A stretch of 40,810 nt of DNA from the NCBI GenBank assembly GCA_021173225.1, contig JAJOLK010000023.1, forward strand, positions 1 through 40,810, written 5' to 3'. Positions 25,170 to 33,460 of this stretch are shown piece after piece. The notes beneath the pieces are model-generated. The model did no database searches. It had not been told where the DNA came from and saw nothing but the letters and a program-made list of their open reading frames with translations. The translations under genes and the position numbers were made by a program. Numbering within the stretch: the stretch's first letter is position 1; each line of letters begins with the position of its first letter. The DNA comes from Phycisphaerales bacterium PN19_bin_20 (GTDB taxonomy: Bacteria; Planctomycetota; Phycisphaerae; Phycisphaerales; UBA1924).

Positions 25170-27632
25170 TTACGCGGATGGGTCGCCAACCTTCACTGCG
25201 CGGACCGCTAGAAACAGCGGAATTTCGCGCCGCGCGCGGTTCTCCTCATCGGCCCGTGGGCCCGGCTGGCTGCTGCGCCGGCTGGCCCACTCTTCAAGCT
25301 GCTCAACCAACAAGCCCGCCTGCGCGAGCGCTTGGACGTAGTGCTGGATCGGGCGGTGAAAGGTCCAGGTCACGATGTCTGGCGCGTCGCCGGGGCGCAT
25401 TTGAATGCGGTGCTGCCCGCTGGAGAGGTAGCCGTCTACGCGCCTGAACTGGCGGGCATCGGGTCCATCCCAGCCCCAGCTTGTCTGGCCGGGCGAGCGA
25501 AAGGCCGGGTGGCTGACGACAAAGACCAGCGCCCCGCCCGGGCGCAGGTGCCGAGCGATCCCCGCAAGCACCGGCTCGACCGGCTCGATGTTGGAGAGCG
25601 CCATGACGCAGACCGCCGCGTCAAAGTTCTCGCCCAGGTCTAGCTCGCCGATCCGGCGCGCATCGCCGGTGCGGAAGTCCATCAGTGTGCTGTCGCCGGC
25701 GCGCTTCTGGGCGGCCTTGACCAGCTCCGATGCCGAATCAACCCCGACGACCGTCGCGCCCTGGCCGGCCATCGCGCGGGCAACCACGCCCTGCCCGCAG
25801 GCGACATCAAGCAGGCGCTGGCCCTGGTGGGGCCCCACCAGCCGCACAACGCCCGGGACAATCAGGTCGGTGTAGTGGTCGCTCTTGCGGTCCTCGATCA
25901 GCTCGTCGTACCACGCGGCGACCTGGTTCCAGCTTGTGTTCGCCGGCGCTTCGTCGCGGTGGTTCCGCGGCTCCTCACTGGCCCGCCAGCGGGCCGCACC
26001 GGCGTCATGCTCATCCGCAAACTGCGCCGCACCCTGCGCGAAGCTGCCGGAGTCATCCTCTGCCGCGCCGTCACCCATAGGGCCCTTGCGCTCGGCCTCA
26101 GCACCCGCGACGACCGTTGGTGCCTGCGCGCCGACGGCGCGGTAGAAGCTCGCCGGCGCGGGGCTGACAAACCGCAGCGCCTGGCCCGTGCCCGGGTGCG
26201 TCAGGCCCAGCTCGCTGGCGTGCAGCGCCATGCGTGCCAGCGTGCTCTCACCTTCGGCCACCGGCGGCGCATAGAGCGTGTCGCCGACGATCGCGTGCCC
26301 GCGGCTGGCCATGTGAACGCGGATCTGGTGCTTACGCCCGCTGGCCAAGCGAACCTGCACCAAACTCCGCCCGTTGCCCGTCGCCAGCACGCGATAGTGC
26401 GTGACCGCGAGCTTGGCGATCGCCTCAGCCGCCTCAACCTCTCGGCTGGGCTGCCCGCGCCGAGTCTGCTTGTACTTGGCCCGGCTCGGGCCCGTGACCG
26501 GCCCGCGGTACTCCTCGGTCGGGATGCTCACGACCTTCCCTGTCCGAGACTCCTTGAGGAACGACTGCACGGTGCCGACGTCGCCCACGGGTCCGACGAT
26601 CCCCTCGACTACCGCGACGTAGATGCGGTGGACGCGCTTGTGCTTGAAGTCGTCCTTGAGCCACGAGTAGCCGCGCGCGCTCAGGCTCATCACCAGCAGG
26701 CCCGACGCCTCGCGGTCAAGGCGGTGGATGACACCGGGGACCGGCGCGGTCATTCCGCCGGTGTCCTCGGAGCGCTTCACGGGCTTGACCCCGTCACGGC
26801 GCAGGCGATAGCGGACGCGCGACGCGAGCGTGTCGTCCTCGCTGCCTGGGGTTGAGCTGGTCAAAAGGCCCGGCGGCTTGTCAACCACCAGCAGGTCGCC
26901 ATCACGGTGAAGCACGCGGACGCCCGGGCCCAGCGGCCAGCGCGGCACGTGGGCAGCGCGGTCATCGCCGTAGCCGCCTTCATCGCGGCGCTGGTAGCTC
27001 GCGCGAGCCGCCGGACGTGAGAACGGTCGGGGCCCATCATCACGGCGGTTGTCATCACGGCGCGGATACCGCGGGCGATCCGAGGGCGGGCCATTATCAT
27101 GGCGCGGATAACGCGGACGATCCGAGGGTGGGCCATCGTCACGGCGCGGGTAACTCGGACGGTCAGCGGGCGGGCCATCGTCACGGCGCGGATAACGCGG
27201 ACGATCCGAGGGCGGGCCATCGTCACGGCGCGGATAACGCGGACGGTCAGCGGGCGGGCCATCATCGCGGCGCGGATAGCGCGGACGGTCAGCGGGCGGG
27301 CCATCATCGCGGCGCGGATAGCGCGGACGATCCGAGGGCGGGCCATCATCGCGGCGCGGATAGCGCGGACGATCCGAGGGCGGGCCGTCGTCACGGCGCG
27401 GGTAACTCGGACGATCAGAAGGCGGGGCGTCATCACGCGGGCCTGCGGGTCGGCGGGAGGCATAGGGCGGGCGGGGCCGATCGCCGGCACTCTCTGGCCT
27501 GAATTCCGGGCGCGAATACGGCCGAGAAGTGGGGCGCGAGCTTGGACGCGAGTCTGTGTTGGAGTCAAGGGGCGGAGAAGGGCGGTCGCCGCCGGGGGTG
27601 AACTTGACGGGCCGGGGCGGACGCTTTGCCAT
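25170..27632 (-). CDS. Repeat-rich RluA-type pseudouridine synthase fused to a SAM methyltransferase
   Basis: The predicted 820-aa protein has three parts. Residues 1 to about 230 are disordered and Arg/Asp/Pro-rich, with a 14-residue repeat DRPRYPRRDDGPPS/A. Residues about 235-500 form an RsuA/RluA-type pseudouridine synthase, with VVDKPPGLLTS, catalytic HRLDREASGLLV (Asp near 303) and GRKHQIRVHMASRGHAIVGD. After a linker, residues about 560-815 are a class I methyltransferase, with LLDVACGQGVVARAM near 607 and ALSNIEPVEPVLAGIARHLRPGG. ATG 27632 begins MAKRPPRP; upstream codons look non-coding. It converges with the amylase gene with 36 bp between. RNA modification is the likely role; the methyltransferase target is unknown and the fusion is unusual. 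Confidence 0.88.
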   Translation of the reverse strand: MAKRPPRPVKFTPGGDRPSPPLDSNTDSRPSSRPTSRPYSRPEFRPESAGDRPRPPYASRRPAGPRDDAPPSDRPSYPRRDDGPPSDRPRYPRRDDGPPSDRPRYPRRDDGPPADRPRYPRRDDGPPADRPRYPRRDDGPPSDRPRYPRRDDGPPADRPSYPRRDDGPPSDRPRYPRHDNGPPSDRPRYPRRDDNRRDDGPRPFSRPAARASYQRRDEGGYGDDRAAHVPRWPLGPGVRVLHRDGDLLVVDKPPGLLTSSTPGSEDDTLASRVRYRLRRDGVKPVKRSEDTGGMTAPVPGVIHRLDREASGLLVMSLSARGYSWLKDDFKHKRVHRIYVAVVEGIVGPVGDVGTVQSFLKESRTGKVVSIPTEEYRGPVTGPSRAKYKQTRRGQPSREVEAAEAIAKLAVTHYRVLATGNGRSLVQVRLASGRKHQIRVHMASRGHAIVGDTLYAPPVAEGESTLARMALHASELGLTHPGTGQALRFVSPAPASFYRAVGAQAPTVVAGAEAERKGPMGDGAAEDDSGSFAQGAAQFADEHDAGAARWRASEEPRNHRDEAPANTSWNQVAAWYDELIEDRKSDHYTDLIVPGVVRLVGPHQGQRLLDVACGQGVVARAMAGQGATVVGVDSASELVKAAQKRAGDSTLMDFRTGDARRIGELDLGENFDAAVCVMALSNIEPVEPVLAGIARHLRPGGALVFVVSHPAFRSPGQTSWGWDGPDARQFRRVDGYLSSGQHRIQMRPGDAPDIVTWTFHRPIQHYVQALAQAGLLVEQLEEWASRRSSQPGPRADEENRARREIPLFLAVRAVKVGDPSA
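27051..27416 (-). repeat. 42-bp tandem array coding a 14-residue Arg/Asp/Pro repeat
   Basis: Eight full units and a partial ninth of 42 bp code for DRPRYPRRDDGPPS or close variants. The copies differ mainly at Ser/Ala and Arg/Ser positions. There are no spacers, so it is a coding tandem array and not a CRISPR. Confidence 0.93.
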
Positions 27633-27992
27633 GTTTGAGCGTAGTCGCACCCACCCAGTCTCAGCATCGCGGCGCGATCGAACGGCACTGGTGCAACCGC
27701 GAGACGCTAGGGCTCGTATCGGAGCGCGGGCCGCGATCGTCGCGTAAGGGCTGGCATGCGCGCGGTGCGGCCACATCGTGCCCGCAACTCGTCCGCAACT
27801 CTTGGCTTGAAGGCGGTCTTCTCACGCTTGGCTTGAAAGGTGGTCTTATCACGTATCGCCATCCCACCCCCGCGACAAGCACGCGGGTTGTGCGCGGAAA
27901 ACCCCGCCAACCGTGAAGTTTCTCCGACTCTGCACCCCCGGCCCTTCTGGGGCCGATTCCGCGCCGCATCGCGGGTATCCTTCACCCCCCCT
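27633..27992. other. Divergent intergenic region before the pilB-type gene
   Basis: No gene is recognised. It contains two small tandem duplications: ccgcaactcgt repeated near 27781-27801, and a 26/27-bp imperfect pair, cttggcttgaaggcggtctt (from 27801) and cttggcttgaaaggtggtct (from 27827), each ending in tcacg. The promoters for both flanking genes should lie here but were not recognised. Confidence 0.5.
27801..27853. repeat. 26/27-bp tandem direct repeat upstream of the pilB-type gene
   Basis: Copy one is 27801-27826 and copy two 27827-27853. They share cttggcttga at the start and tcacg at the end and differ at a few positions, including a one-base insertion. Confidence 0.8.
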
Positions 27993-29711
27993 ATGGCACG
28001 ATCACGCAAGAAGCTCGGCGACATCCTCATCGGCTGGGGTGCCGCGCAGCCCGCCCAGCTCGACGAGGCGGTCGCGAAGGCCAAGACCGCCAACAAACGC
28101 ATTGGCGAGATGCTCGTCGAAATGGGCGTGACCACCGAGGAGATGGTCTCCAAGGCCCTCGCCAACCAGTTCGGCATCGAGTACGTTGACCTGAGCGCCA
28201 ACGGTATCGCCACGCAGATCAACGCCAAGCTCGTGCCCGAAGACCTCATCAAGAAGCACGGCATCCTCCCGATGAGCAAGGCCAACGGGCGACTCACGCT
28301 CATCATGTCCGACCCGCTCAACATCGAGCTGCAGGACATGCTCCGCTTCCGCCTCAACACCGAGATCGAGCCGCGACTCGCCCCCAAGAGCCAGATCCGC
28401 AAGTTCATCGACACCAAGCTCACCCAGGCCAAGGAGGTCGCGGCCAACGAGAGCCTCGTCTCCAGCTCTATCGACAAGTCCGTTGACCGCTCGGTTGATC
28501 GCTCGGTCGACAAGTCCATCGACATCACCGGCGAGGACGCGCCGATTGTCCGCCTTGTCAACCGCATCCTGACCGAGGCCGTCAAGATGCGCGCCAGCGA
28601 CATCCACATCGAGCCCTTCGGCGACCGCGTCCGCCTGCGTTACCGTGTTGACGGGGTGTGCATGCTGCGCGACAACCTGCCCAAGCGCATGCAGAACGCC
28701 GTGCTCAGCCGCATGAAGCTGATGAGCGGGATGAACATCGCCGAGAAGCGCATCCCCCAGGACGGCCGCATCAAGCTCCAGATTGACCCCACCAACGCCA
28801 TCGACTTCCGCGTCAGCGCCTGCCCGGCGTACCACGGCGAGAGCATCGTGCTGCGTATCTTGCGCGCCGACGCCGTCCGCATCGGCCTGGTCAACCTGGG
28901 CTTCGAAGAGGACAACCTCGCGGTCTTCAACAAGATCATCCGCCGCCCCAACGGGATCTTCCTGGTCACCGGACCTACCGGCTCGGGCAAGACCACCACG
29001 CTCTACTCGGCCCTTGACGTGCTCAACAGGCCCGACAAGAAGATCATCACCGCCGAGGACCCAATCGAGTACAACTTCCGCGGCATCAACCAGTGCCAGG
29101 TGCGCGAGAAGATCGGCTTTGGTTTCGGCGTCATCCTCAGAACGATGCTCCGCCAGGCCCCCAACATCATCCTGGTTGGTGAGATCCGTGACCGCGAGGT
29201 CGCCGACATCGCCATCCAGGCCGCCCTCACCGGCCACCTGGTTTTCAGCACGCTGCACACCAACGACGCGCCCAGCGCCATCACGCGTCTGACCGATATG
29301 GGCGTCAAGCCCTTCCTGGTCGCCAGCGCCATCCAGGCCGTTATGGCCCAGCGTCTCATGCGCGTGCTGTGCAAAGAGTGCAAGCGCCCCGACCCGGACC
29401 CGGATCCCAAGTACCTCAAGCTCATCGGCATGTCGCGCGAAGAGGCTATGGGCGTCGCGCACGAGGCCGTGGGCTGCGATGCCTGCAACCGCACCGGCTA
29501 CCGCGGGCGCAAGGCGATCTTTGAGATGATGCTGATGAACAGCGCCATCCGTGATCTGGCCTTCTCGCAGGCGCCTCTGGTCAAGATCCGACAGGCCGCC
29601 ATCGACAACGGGATGCGGACGCTGGTGCAAGACGGCAAGCTCAAGGTCCTTAGGGCCGTCACCACGGCCGAAGAAGTCGCCCGCATGACCCAGGTTGAAG
29701 GGCTCGACTAA
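27993..29711 (+). CDS. pilB: PilB/GspE-type assembly ATPase with MshEN-like N-terminus
   Basis: The predicted 572-aa hexameric ATPase should power pilus or pseudopilus extension. Its N-terminus has two consecutive motifs, KLGDILIGWG...LDEAVAKA and RIGEMLVEMG...MVSKALANQ, matching the spacing of the c-di-GMP-binding MshEN domain. The catalytic core has SDIHIEPF, Walker A GPTGSGKTTT, the Asp-box ITAEDPIEY, Walker B IILVGEIRD, and LTGHLVFSTLHTNDA. A four-Cys zinc site follows (CKECKRP and CDACNRTGY). A linker of 12-bp repeats (VDRSVDRSVDKS) separates the N-domain and the core. ATG 27993 starts MARSRKKLGD. pilT follows after 133 bp. C-ending codons dominate, unlike the other pilus genes. Confidence 0.92.
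   Translation: MARSRKKLGDILIGWGAAQPAQLDEAVAKAKTANKRIGEMLVEMGVTTEEMVSKALANQFGIEYVDLSANGIATQINAKLVPEDLIKKHGILPMSKANGRLTLIMSDPLNIELQDMLRFRLNTEIEPRLAPKSQIRKFIDTKLTQAKEVAANESLVSSSIDKSVDRSVDRSVDKSIDITGEDAPIVRLVNRILTEAVKMRASDIHIEPFGDRVRLRYRVDGVCMLRDNLPKRMQNAVLSRMKLMSGMNIAEKRIPQDGRIKLQIDPTNAIDFRVSACPAYHGESIVLRILRADAVRIGLVNLGFEEDNLAVFNKIIRRPNGIFLVTGPTGSGKTTTLYSALDVLNRPDKKIITAEDPIEYNFRGINQCQVREKIGFGFGVILRTMLRQAPNIILVGEIRDREVADIAIQAALTGHLVFSTLHTNDAPSAITRLTDMGVKPFLVASAIQAVMAQRLMRVLCKECKRPDPDPDPKYLKLIGMSREEAMGVAHEAVGCDACNRTGYRGRKAIFEMMLMNSAIRDLAFSQAPLVKIRQAAIDNGMRTLVQDGKLKVLRAVTTAEEVARMTQVEGLD
28469..28524 (+). repeat. 12-bp repeats coding the PilB inter-domain linker
   Basis: Units of the type gttgaccgctcg code for alternating VDRS/VDKS tetrapeptides, giving a highly charged linker whose length could vary in frame. 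Confidence 0.75.
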
Positions 29712-29728
29712 CCCGGCCGCGGTCCTCC

Positions 29729-29822
29729 ACTCATCGCTCACCGCTGATTGCTCACCGCTCACCGCTCACCGCTCATCGCTCACGCTCGCCGCTCACGTTT
29801 ACGCTCACCGCTCACGTTCACG
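29729..29822. repeat. Degenerate ctcaccgct tandem repeats between pilB and pilT
   Basis: About ten imperfect copies of gctcaccgctca-like units fill the gap between the pilB stop and the pilT start, ending about 22 bases before ATG 29845. No gene is seen here. Confidence 0.8.
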
Positions 29823-29844
29823 CCCCTCTCTCAGGACCCTACCC

Positions 29845-30957
29845 ATGCAGATGGATCGCCTGCTCGACACCATCGTTCAGACCGGCGCCAGCGACCTGCA
29901 CCTGACCGTTGGCCGCCCGCCCACTGTCCGCCTGCACGGGCACCTGCAGAACCTCAAGACCAAAGTCCTCGAGAGCGACGACATGGTCGCCCTTATGAAG
30001 TCGATCACCCCGGAGGCCAAGCAGGCCGAGCTCTCAGAGGAGGGCGGGTGCGACTTCGGCTTCTCCTACGGCGACAAGGCCCGCTTCCGCGTCTCGATCT
30101 TCAAGCAGCGCGGCGACATCGCCATGGTTCTGCGCCTGATCCCCAACAAGCTGCTGACCTTTGAGACCATCGGCCTGCCCGAGATCTGCAAGGACCTGGT
30201 CCGCGCCCCGCGCGGCATGTTCCTGGTCACCGGCCCCACAGGCTCGGGCAAGACCACCAGCCTCGCCACGATGATCGACTACGTCAACATGAACTACGAC
30301 CGTCACATCGTGACGATGGAAGACCCGATCGAGTATCACCACAAGCACAAGCAGTCGATCATCAACCAGCGTGAGGTCGGCACCGACGTAAAGACCTTCT
30401 CCGAGGCCCTCCGCCGCGTGCTGCGGTCAGACCCCGACGTGATCCTTGTTGGCGAAATGCGAGACCTTGAGACGATGGAGGCCGCCATCCGCGCCGCCGA
30501 GACCGGCCACTTGGTCTTCGCCACCCTGCACACCACCGGCGCCGCCAAGACCATCGACCGTATCGTCGACGCCTTCCCCGTGAGCCAGCAGAATCAGATC
30601 CGCGTCCAGCTCAGCACCGTGCTCATCTCCGTGCTCAGCCAGGCCCTGCTGCCACGCATCGACATGAAGGGCGTCGTCGCGGCCTACGAGTTCCTCGTCA
30701 TGACCCCCGCCATCAGCAACCTGATCCGCGAGGGCAAAACTTTCCGCATCGACTCGATGATCCAGACTGGCAAGAAGTTCGGCATGCAGCTTCTTGACGA
30801 CCACCTCTGGAAGCACTACATGGACGGGAAGATCTCCGCCGAGGAGATGGTCGACCGCGCCAAGAACCGTGGCGAGCTCAAGGACAAGGTCCACAAGCTC
30901 GGCCGCTCCGTCGGCCGCGCCGACCTCGACATCGACGACAGCGAACTCAAGGGTTAA
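29845..30957 (+). CDS. pilT: PilT, type IV pilus retraction ATPase
   Basis: The predicted 370-aa protein starts MQMDRLLDTIVQTGASDLHL, the usual PilT opening. It shows Walker A GPTGSGKTTS, the Asp-box VTMEDPIEYHH, Walker B VILVGEMRD, and the PilT-specific AIRAAETGHLVFATLHT. Length is normal. PilT depolymerises pili for twitching and DNA uptake, so its presence indicates true dynamic pili, not only a type II secretion system. The start at 29845 is chosen for family alignment; the frame extends upstream into repeats. It shares C-rich codon usage with the preceding gene, suggesting the two travel together. Confidence 0.95.
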   Translation: MQMDRLLDTIVQTGASDLHLTVGRPPTVRLHGHLQNLKTKVLESDDMVALMKSITPEAKQAELSEEGGCDFGFSYGDKARFRVSIFKQRGDIAMVLRLIPNKLLTFETIGLPEICKDLVRAPRGMFLVTGPTGSGKTTSLATMIDYVNMNYDRHIVTMEDPIEYHHKHKQSIINQREVGTDVKTFSEALRRVLRSDPDVILVGEMRDLETMEAAIRAAETGHLVFATLHTTGAAKTIDRIVDAFPVSQQNQIRVQLSTVLISVLSQALLPRIDMKGVVAAYEFLVMTPAISNLIREGKTFRIDSMIQTGKKFGMQLLDDHLWKHYMDGKISAEEMVDRAKNRGELKDKVHKLGRSVGRADLDIDDSELKG

Positions 30958-31222
30958 GCCATCAGCTCTCCCGCGGCGTTGCGGTCGGCCGTAATTCCAT
31001 CGCGCCATTGCCTCCGCTCGGCGCAGGAATTCATCCTGCCTTCGGGTCGCAGGCCCGACCCTCATCGCACATCACTCGCTGCAGCCCCCTGCGGCTCACT
31101 TGCGCTCGCCACCTCCCCCGCCAGCTGCGTCGGTGGCGAGGACATCAAGCGCCAATGTCGTTCCCCCGCACGGCTGTGAGGGCAGGGAGAAGGTGCCGCA
31201 GCCAGCACAGCGAGCAAAATTG

Positions 31223-31243
31223 AAGGGGCGGTCTTCGCCCCTT
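31223..31243. terminator. Perfect 8-bp hairpin, possible terminator or repeat
   Basis: AAGGGGCG, loop GTCTT, CGCCCCTT. It lies about 270 bases after pilT and has no T-run, so termination is uncertain. Confidence 0.35.
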
Positions 31244-31475
31244 GCAACCGGGCCCTGCAAAAACCATATGTTAAAACGGCACACGGACACCCGACCATTT
31301 CCCACCCTCGGCCGACCCTGACCGCGTCCAGCAACCCCCGCCAAGGCCCCCAACCCAAGCCGGTAGGTCACTCAGTGCCAGGAAGGGAGCCGGGCAACCC
31401 GAACCGCCGCTCGGATGCCCAAACCAACTAGCAGGCCAAAAAACATGTCACCTGTTGCATGTCGTATCGATATTG

Positions 31476-31490
31476 CCGCTAATTTAGCGG
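31476..31490. promoter_or_regulatory. 15-bp palindrome, candidate operator
   Basis: CCGCTAA-T-TTAGCGG is a perfect odd palindrome in an unusually AT-rich patch, about 76 bases before the start of the second ATPase gene. Its size and symmetry suit a dimeric regulator. No regulator gene is nearby. Confidence 0.4.
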
Positions 31491-31566
31491 TTCTTTGTGC
31501 AACCTTTGTGGTATGGTGTGCGCATCGAGGTGGGCGATACCCTCTGTGGCGTTCGGAGATTCATTG

Positions 31567-33327
31567 ATGACCCAGGCTGGTGCAAACGCGGTTGACCTTC
31601 AGGAAACCAAGGGGCGCAAGCTCGGGCGGGTGTTGGCCAAGCTGGGCAAGACGACCCGCGAGCGCGTCCACGAGGCGCTTGAGATTCAGAAGACGCGGAA
31701 GGTGCAGATCGGCCAGTTGCTCGTTGAGCTGGGCTACTGCTCGCTGCGGGACGTTCAGGAGGGGTTGGCGGCTCAGGCCGGCCTTGGGTTCATGGATTTG
31801 GAGAAGTTCGAGCTGCCCAAGGAGGCGGTCGAGGCCATCAGCGCTGAGACGGTTCAAGCGTATCAGGTTGTGCCGGTGGCGTACAACCCGACCAGCAAGC
31901 GTCTGCGGATCGCGATGAAGGGCGTGGACAACTTCCGGGCGGTGGACGACCTGAAGCTGCTGATGGGCTTCAACGTCGAGGCGGTGGTGGCTGAGCCCGG
32001 GCAGGTTGACGCGCTGATCAAGAAGCACTACTCCAAGCGTGAGACGGTCACGGACGTGGTCAGCGAGCTGGCCAAGGACGACCGGCTGAAGAACCTGGCC
32101 AAGCAGGCGGGCGGCGGCGACAAGTCGATCGACCTGGACGCGATCGCGGGCGCGGCGAACGACAACAAGGTTATCAAGCTGCTGAACCTGGTGCTGTTGC
32201 AGGCAATCAAGGATCGGGCCAGCGACATCCACTTTGAGCCGTTCGAGGATGAGTTCAAGATGCGGTACCGCATCGACGGGGTGTTGTACGAGATGGTGCC
32301 CCCGCCCAAGGAGCTGGGGCCGGCGATCACCAGCCGCGTGAAGGTCATGGCGAAGCTGGACATCGCGGAGCGTCGCTTGCCGCAGGACGGGCGTGTCGAG
32401 CTGACGGTGGGCGGGTCGCCGGTGGACCTTCGCGTAAGCGTGCTGCCGACGATGCACGGCGAGAGCGTGGTGATGCGTGTGCTTGACCGCAGCAACGTGT
32501 CGCTGGCGCTGGACCGCATCGGCCTGCGTGAGGACGACCTGGCGACGTTCCGTCGGCTGATCAGCAAGCCCAACGGGATCGTGCTGGTCACCGGCCCGAC
32601 GGGCTCGGGCAAGACCACGACGCTGTACGCGGCGCTGCAAGAGCTCAACGACATCGAGACCAAGGTGCTGACGGCCGAGGACCCGGTGGAGTATGACATT
32701 GATGGTCTGTGCCAGTGCCAGGTGAACGTAGAGACGGAGACGACCTTTGCGCGGCTGCTGCGGTCGTTCTTGCGTCAGGACCCGGACGTGATCCTGGTTG
32801 GTGAGATCCGCGACCTTGAGACGGCGCAGATCTCGATCCAGGCGTCGCTGACGGGGCACCTGGTGCTCAGCACGCTGCACACCAACGACGCGCCCAGCAG
32901 CATCATCCGCCTGGTTGACCTGGGCGTCGAGCCGTTTCTTCTGACGGCGACAATGGAGGGCATCGTGGCGCAGCGGCTGTGCCGCACGATCTGCGCGGGG
33001 TGCAAGGTCGAGTACACGCCGACGGAAGAGGAGCTGATGGAGCTGGCGCTCAAGCCCGAGAACGTCGGTGGCAAGCGTTTCTTCCGCGGCAAGGGCTGCG
33101 AGCGTTGCTACGGCAGCGGGTACAAGGGCCGGATGGCGATCTTCGAGCTGATGGGCATCGATGACACGATGCGCGATCTGATCATGAACCGCGCGAGCAC
33201 GAATTTGCTGCGGGCGCACGCGCGGAAGCAGGGCATGCGGACGCTGCGCGAGTGCGGGCTGCTGGCGATCTATGAGGGGCAGACGACCATCGATGAGGTC
33301 GTGCGTGAGACGATCGCAGAGGAGTAG
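31567..33327 (+). CDS. gspE: GspE/PilB-type assembly ATPase (second copy) with MshEN-like N-terminus
   Basis: The predicted 586-aa protein has GGAG at 31555-31558 as a ribosome-binding site for ATG 31567. The N-terminus again shows paired MshEN-type motifs: KLGRVLAKLG...HEALEIQ and QIGQLLVELG...QEGLAAQ. The core has SDIHFEPF, GPTGSGKTTT, LTAEDPVEY, VILVGEIRD and LTGHLVLSTLHTNDA, with a zinc motif CAGCK...CERCYGSGY. It is followed by a gspF/pilC gene and four pseudopilin genes, so it probably drives that machine. Codon usage favours G-ending codons, in contrast with the first ATPase, so the two are not a recent duplicate pair. GspE versus PilB naming is by context. Confidence 0.92.
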   Translation: MTQAGANAVDLQETKGRKLGRVLAKLGKTTRERVHEALEIQKTRKVQIGQLLVELGYCSLRDVQEGLAAQAGLGFMDLEKFELPKEAVEAISAETVQAYQVVPVAYNPTSKRLRIAMKGVDNFRAVDDLKLLMGFNVEAVVAEPGQVDALIKKHYSKRETVTDVVSELAKDDRLKNLAKQAGGGDKSIDLDAIAGAANDNKVIKLLNLVLLQAIKDRASDIHFEPFEDEFKMRYRIDGVLYEMVPPPKELGPAITSRVKVMAKLDIAERRLPQDGRVELTVGGSPVDLRVSVLPTMHGESVVMRVLDRSNVSLALDRIGLREDDLATFRRLISKPNGIVLVTGPTGSGKTTTLYAALQELNDIETKVLTAEDPVEYDIDGLCQCQVNVETETTFARLLRSFLRQDPDVILVGEIRDLETAQISIQASLTGHLVLSTLHTNDAPSSIIRLVDLGVEPFLLTATMEGIVAQRLCRTICAGCKVEYTPTEEELMELALKPENVGGKRFFRGKGCERCYGSGYKGRMAIFELMGIDDTMRDLIMNRASTNLLRAHARKQGMRTLRECGLLAIYEGQTTIDEVVRETIAEE

Positions 33328-33382
33328 GCGGCGGCGCTGCTGGCCTGGGCGCTACGCGCGGGCGATTGCGACTGGACTTGCA

Positions 33383-33444
33383 GAGGTTGGAGGTTGGACG
33401 TTGGAGGTTGGGGTGTTGGTGGCTTGTGGGGTTGGTGGCTGGTG
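33383..33444. repeat. ggttgga-type repeats upstream of gspF
   Basis: ggaggttgga, ggacgttgga and ggttggtgg-like units repeat in the 133-bp gap before ATG 33461. No gene is seen in the gap. Confidence 0.7.
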
Positions 33445-33460
33445 AGCAAAGGGGCCTTCG

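Larger units (their letters stand above)
30958..31566. other. 609-bp non-coding region with several inverted repeats
   Basis: No gene is recognised. Inverted repeats seen: GCAGGA/TCCTGC (31023-31039), TCGGG/CCCGA (about 31042-31058), CTCGCCACC/GGTGGCGAG (31105-31140, 9-bp arms), AAGGGGCG/CGCCCCTT (31223-31243) and CCGCTAA/TTAGCGG (31476-31490). Bases 31330-31440 are rich in short complementary blocks, such as CGGG-CAA-CCCG, and could fold as an RNA leader, but I could not match a known family. The region probably combines the pilT terminator, repeat remnants and the promoter of the next gene. Confidence 0.5.

Noticed and set aside
27051..27416. CRISPR-like regular repeats
   Set aside because: The 42-bp units are contiguous with no spacers and keep the reading frame of the pseudouridine synthase protein, so they are a coding tandem repeat.
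28002..29762. A 586-codon minus-strand frame opposite pilB (and a similar one at 31561-33219)
   Set aside because: Both are exact shadows of ATPase genes with Walker motifs; the antisense peptides lack any known feature.
31330..31440. SRP RNA or c-di-GMP riboswitch upstream of the second ATPase
   Set aside because: Local matches (ccaggaagggagcc and gccgggcaacccga) recall both families, but the required loop and pairing elements cannot be laid out in the right order. A covariance-model scan would decide.
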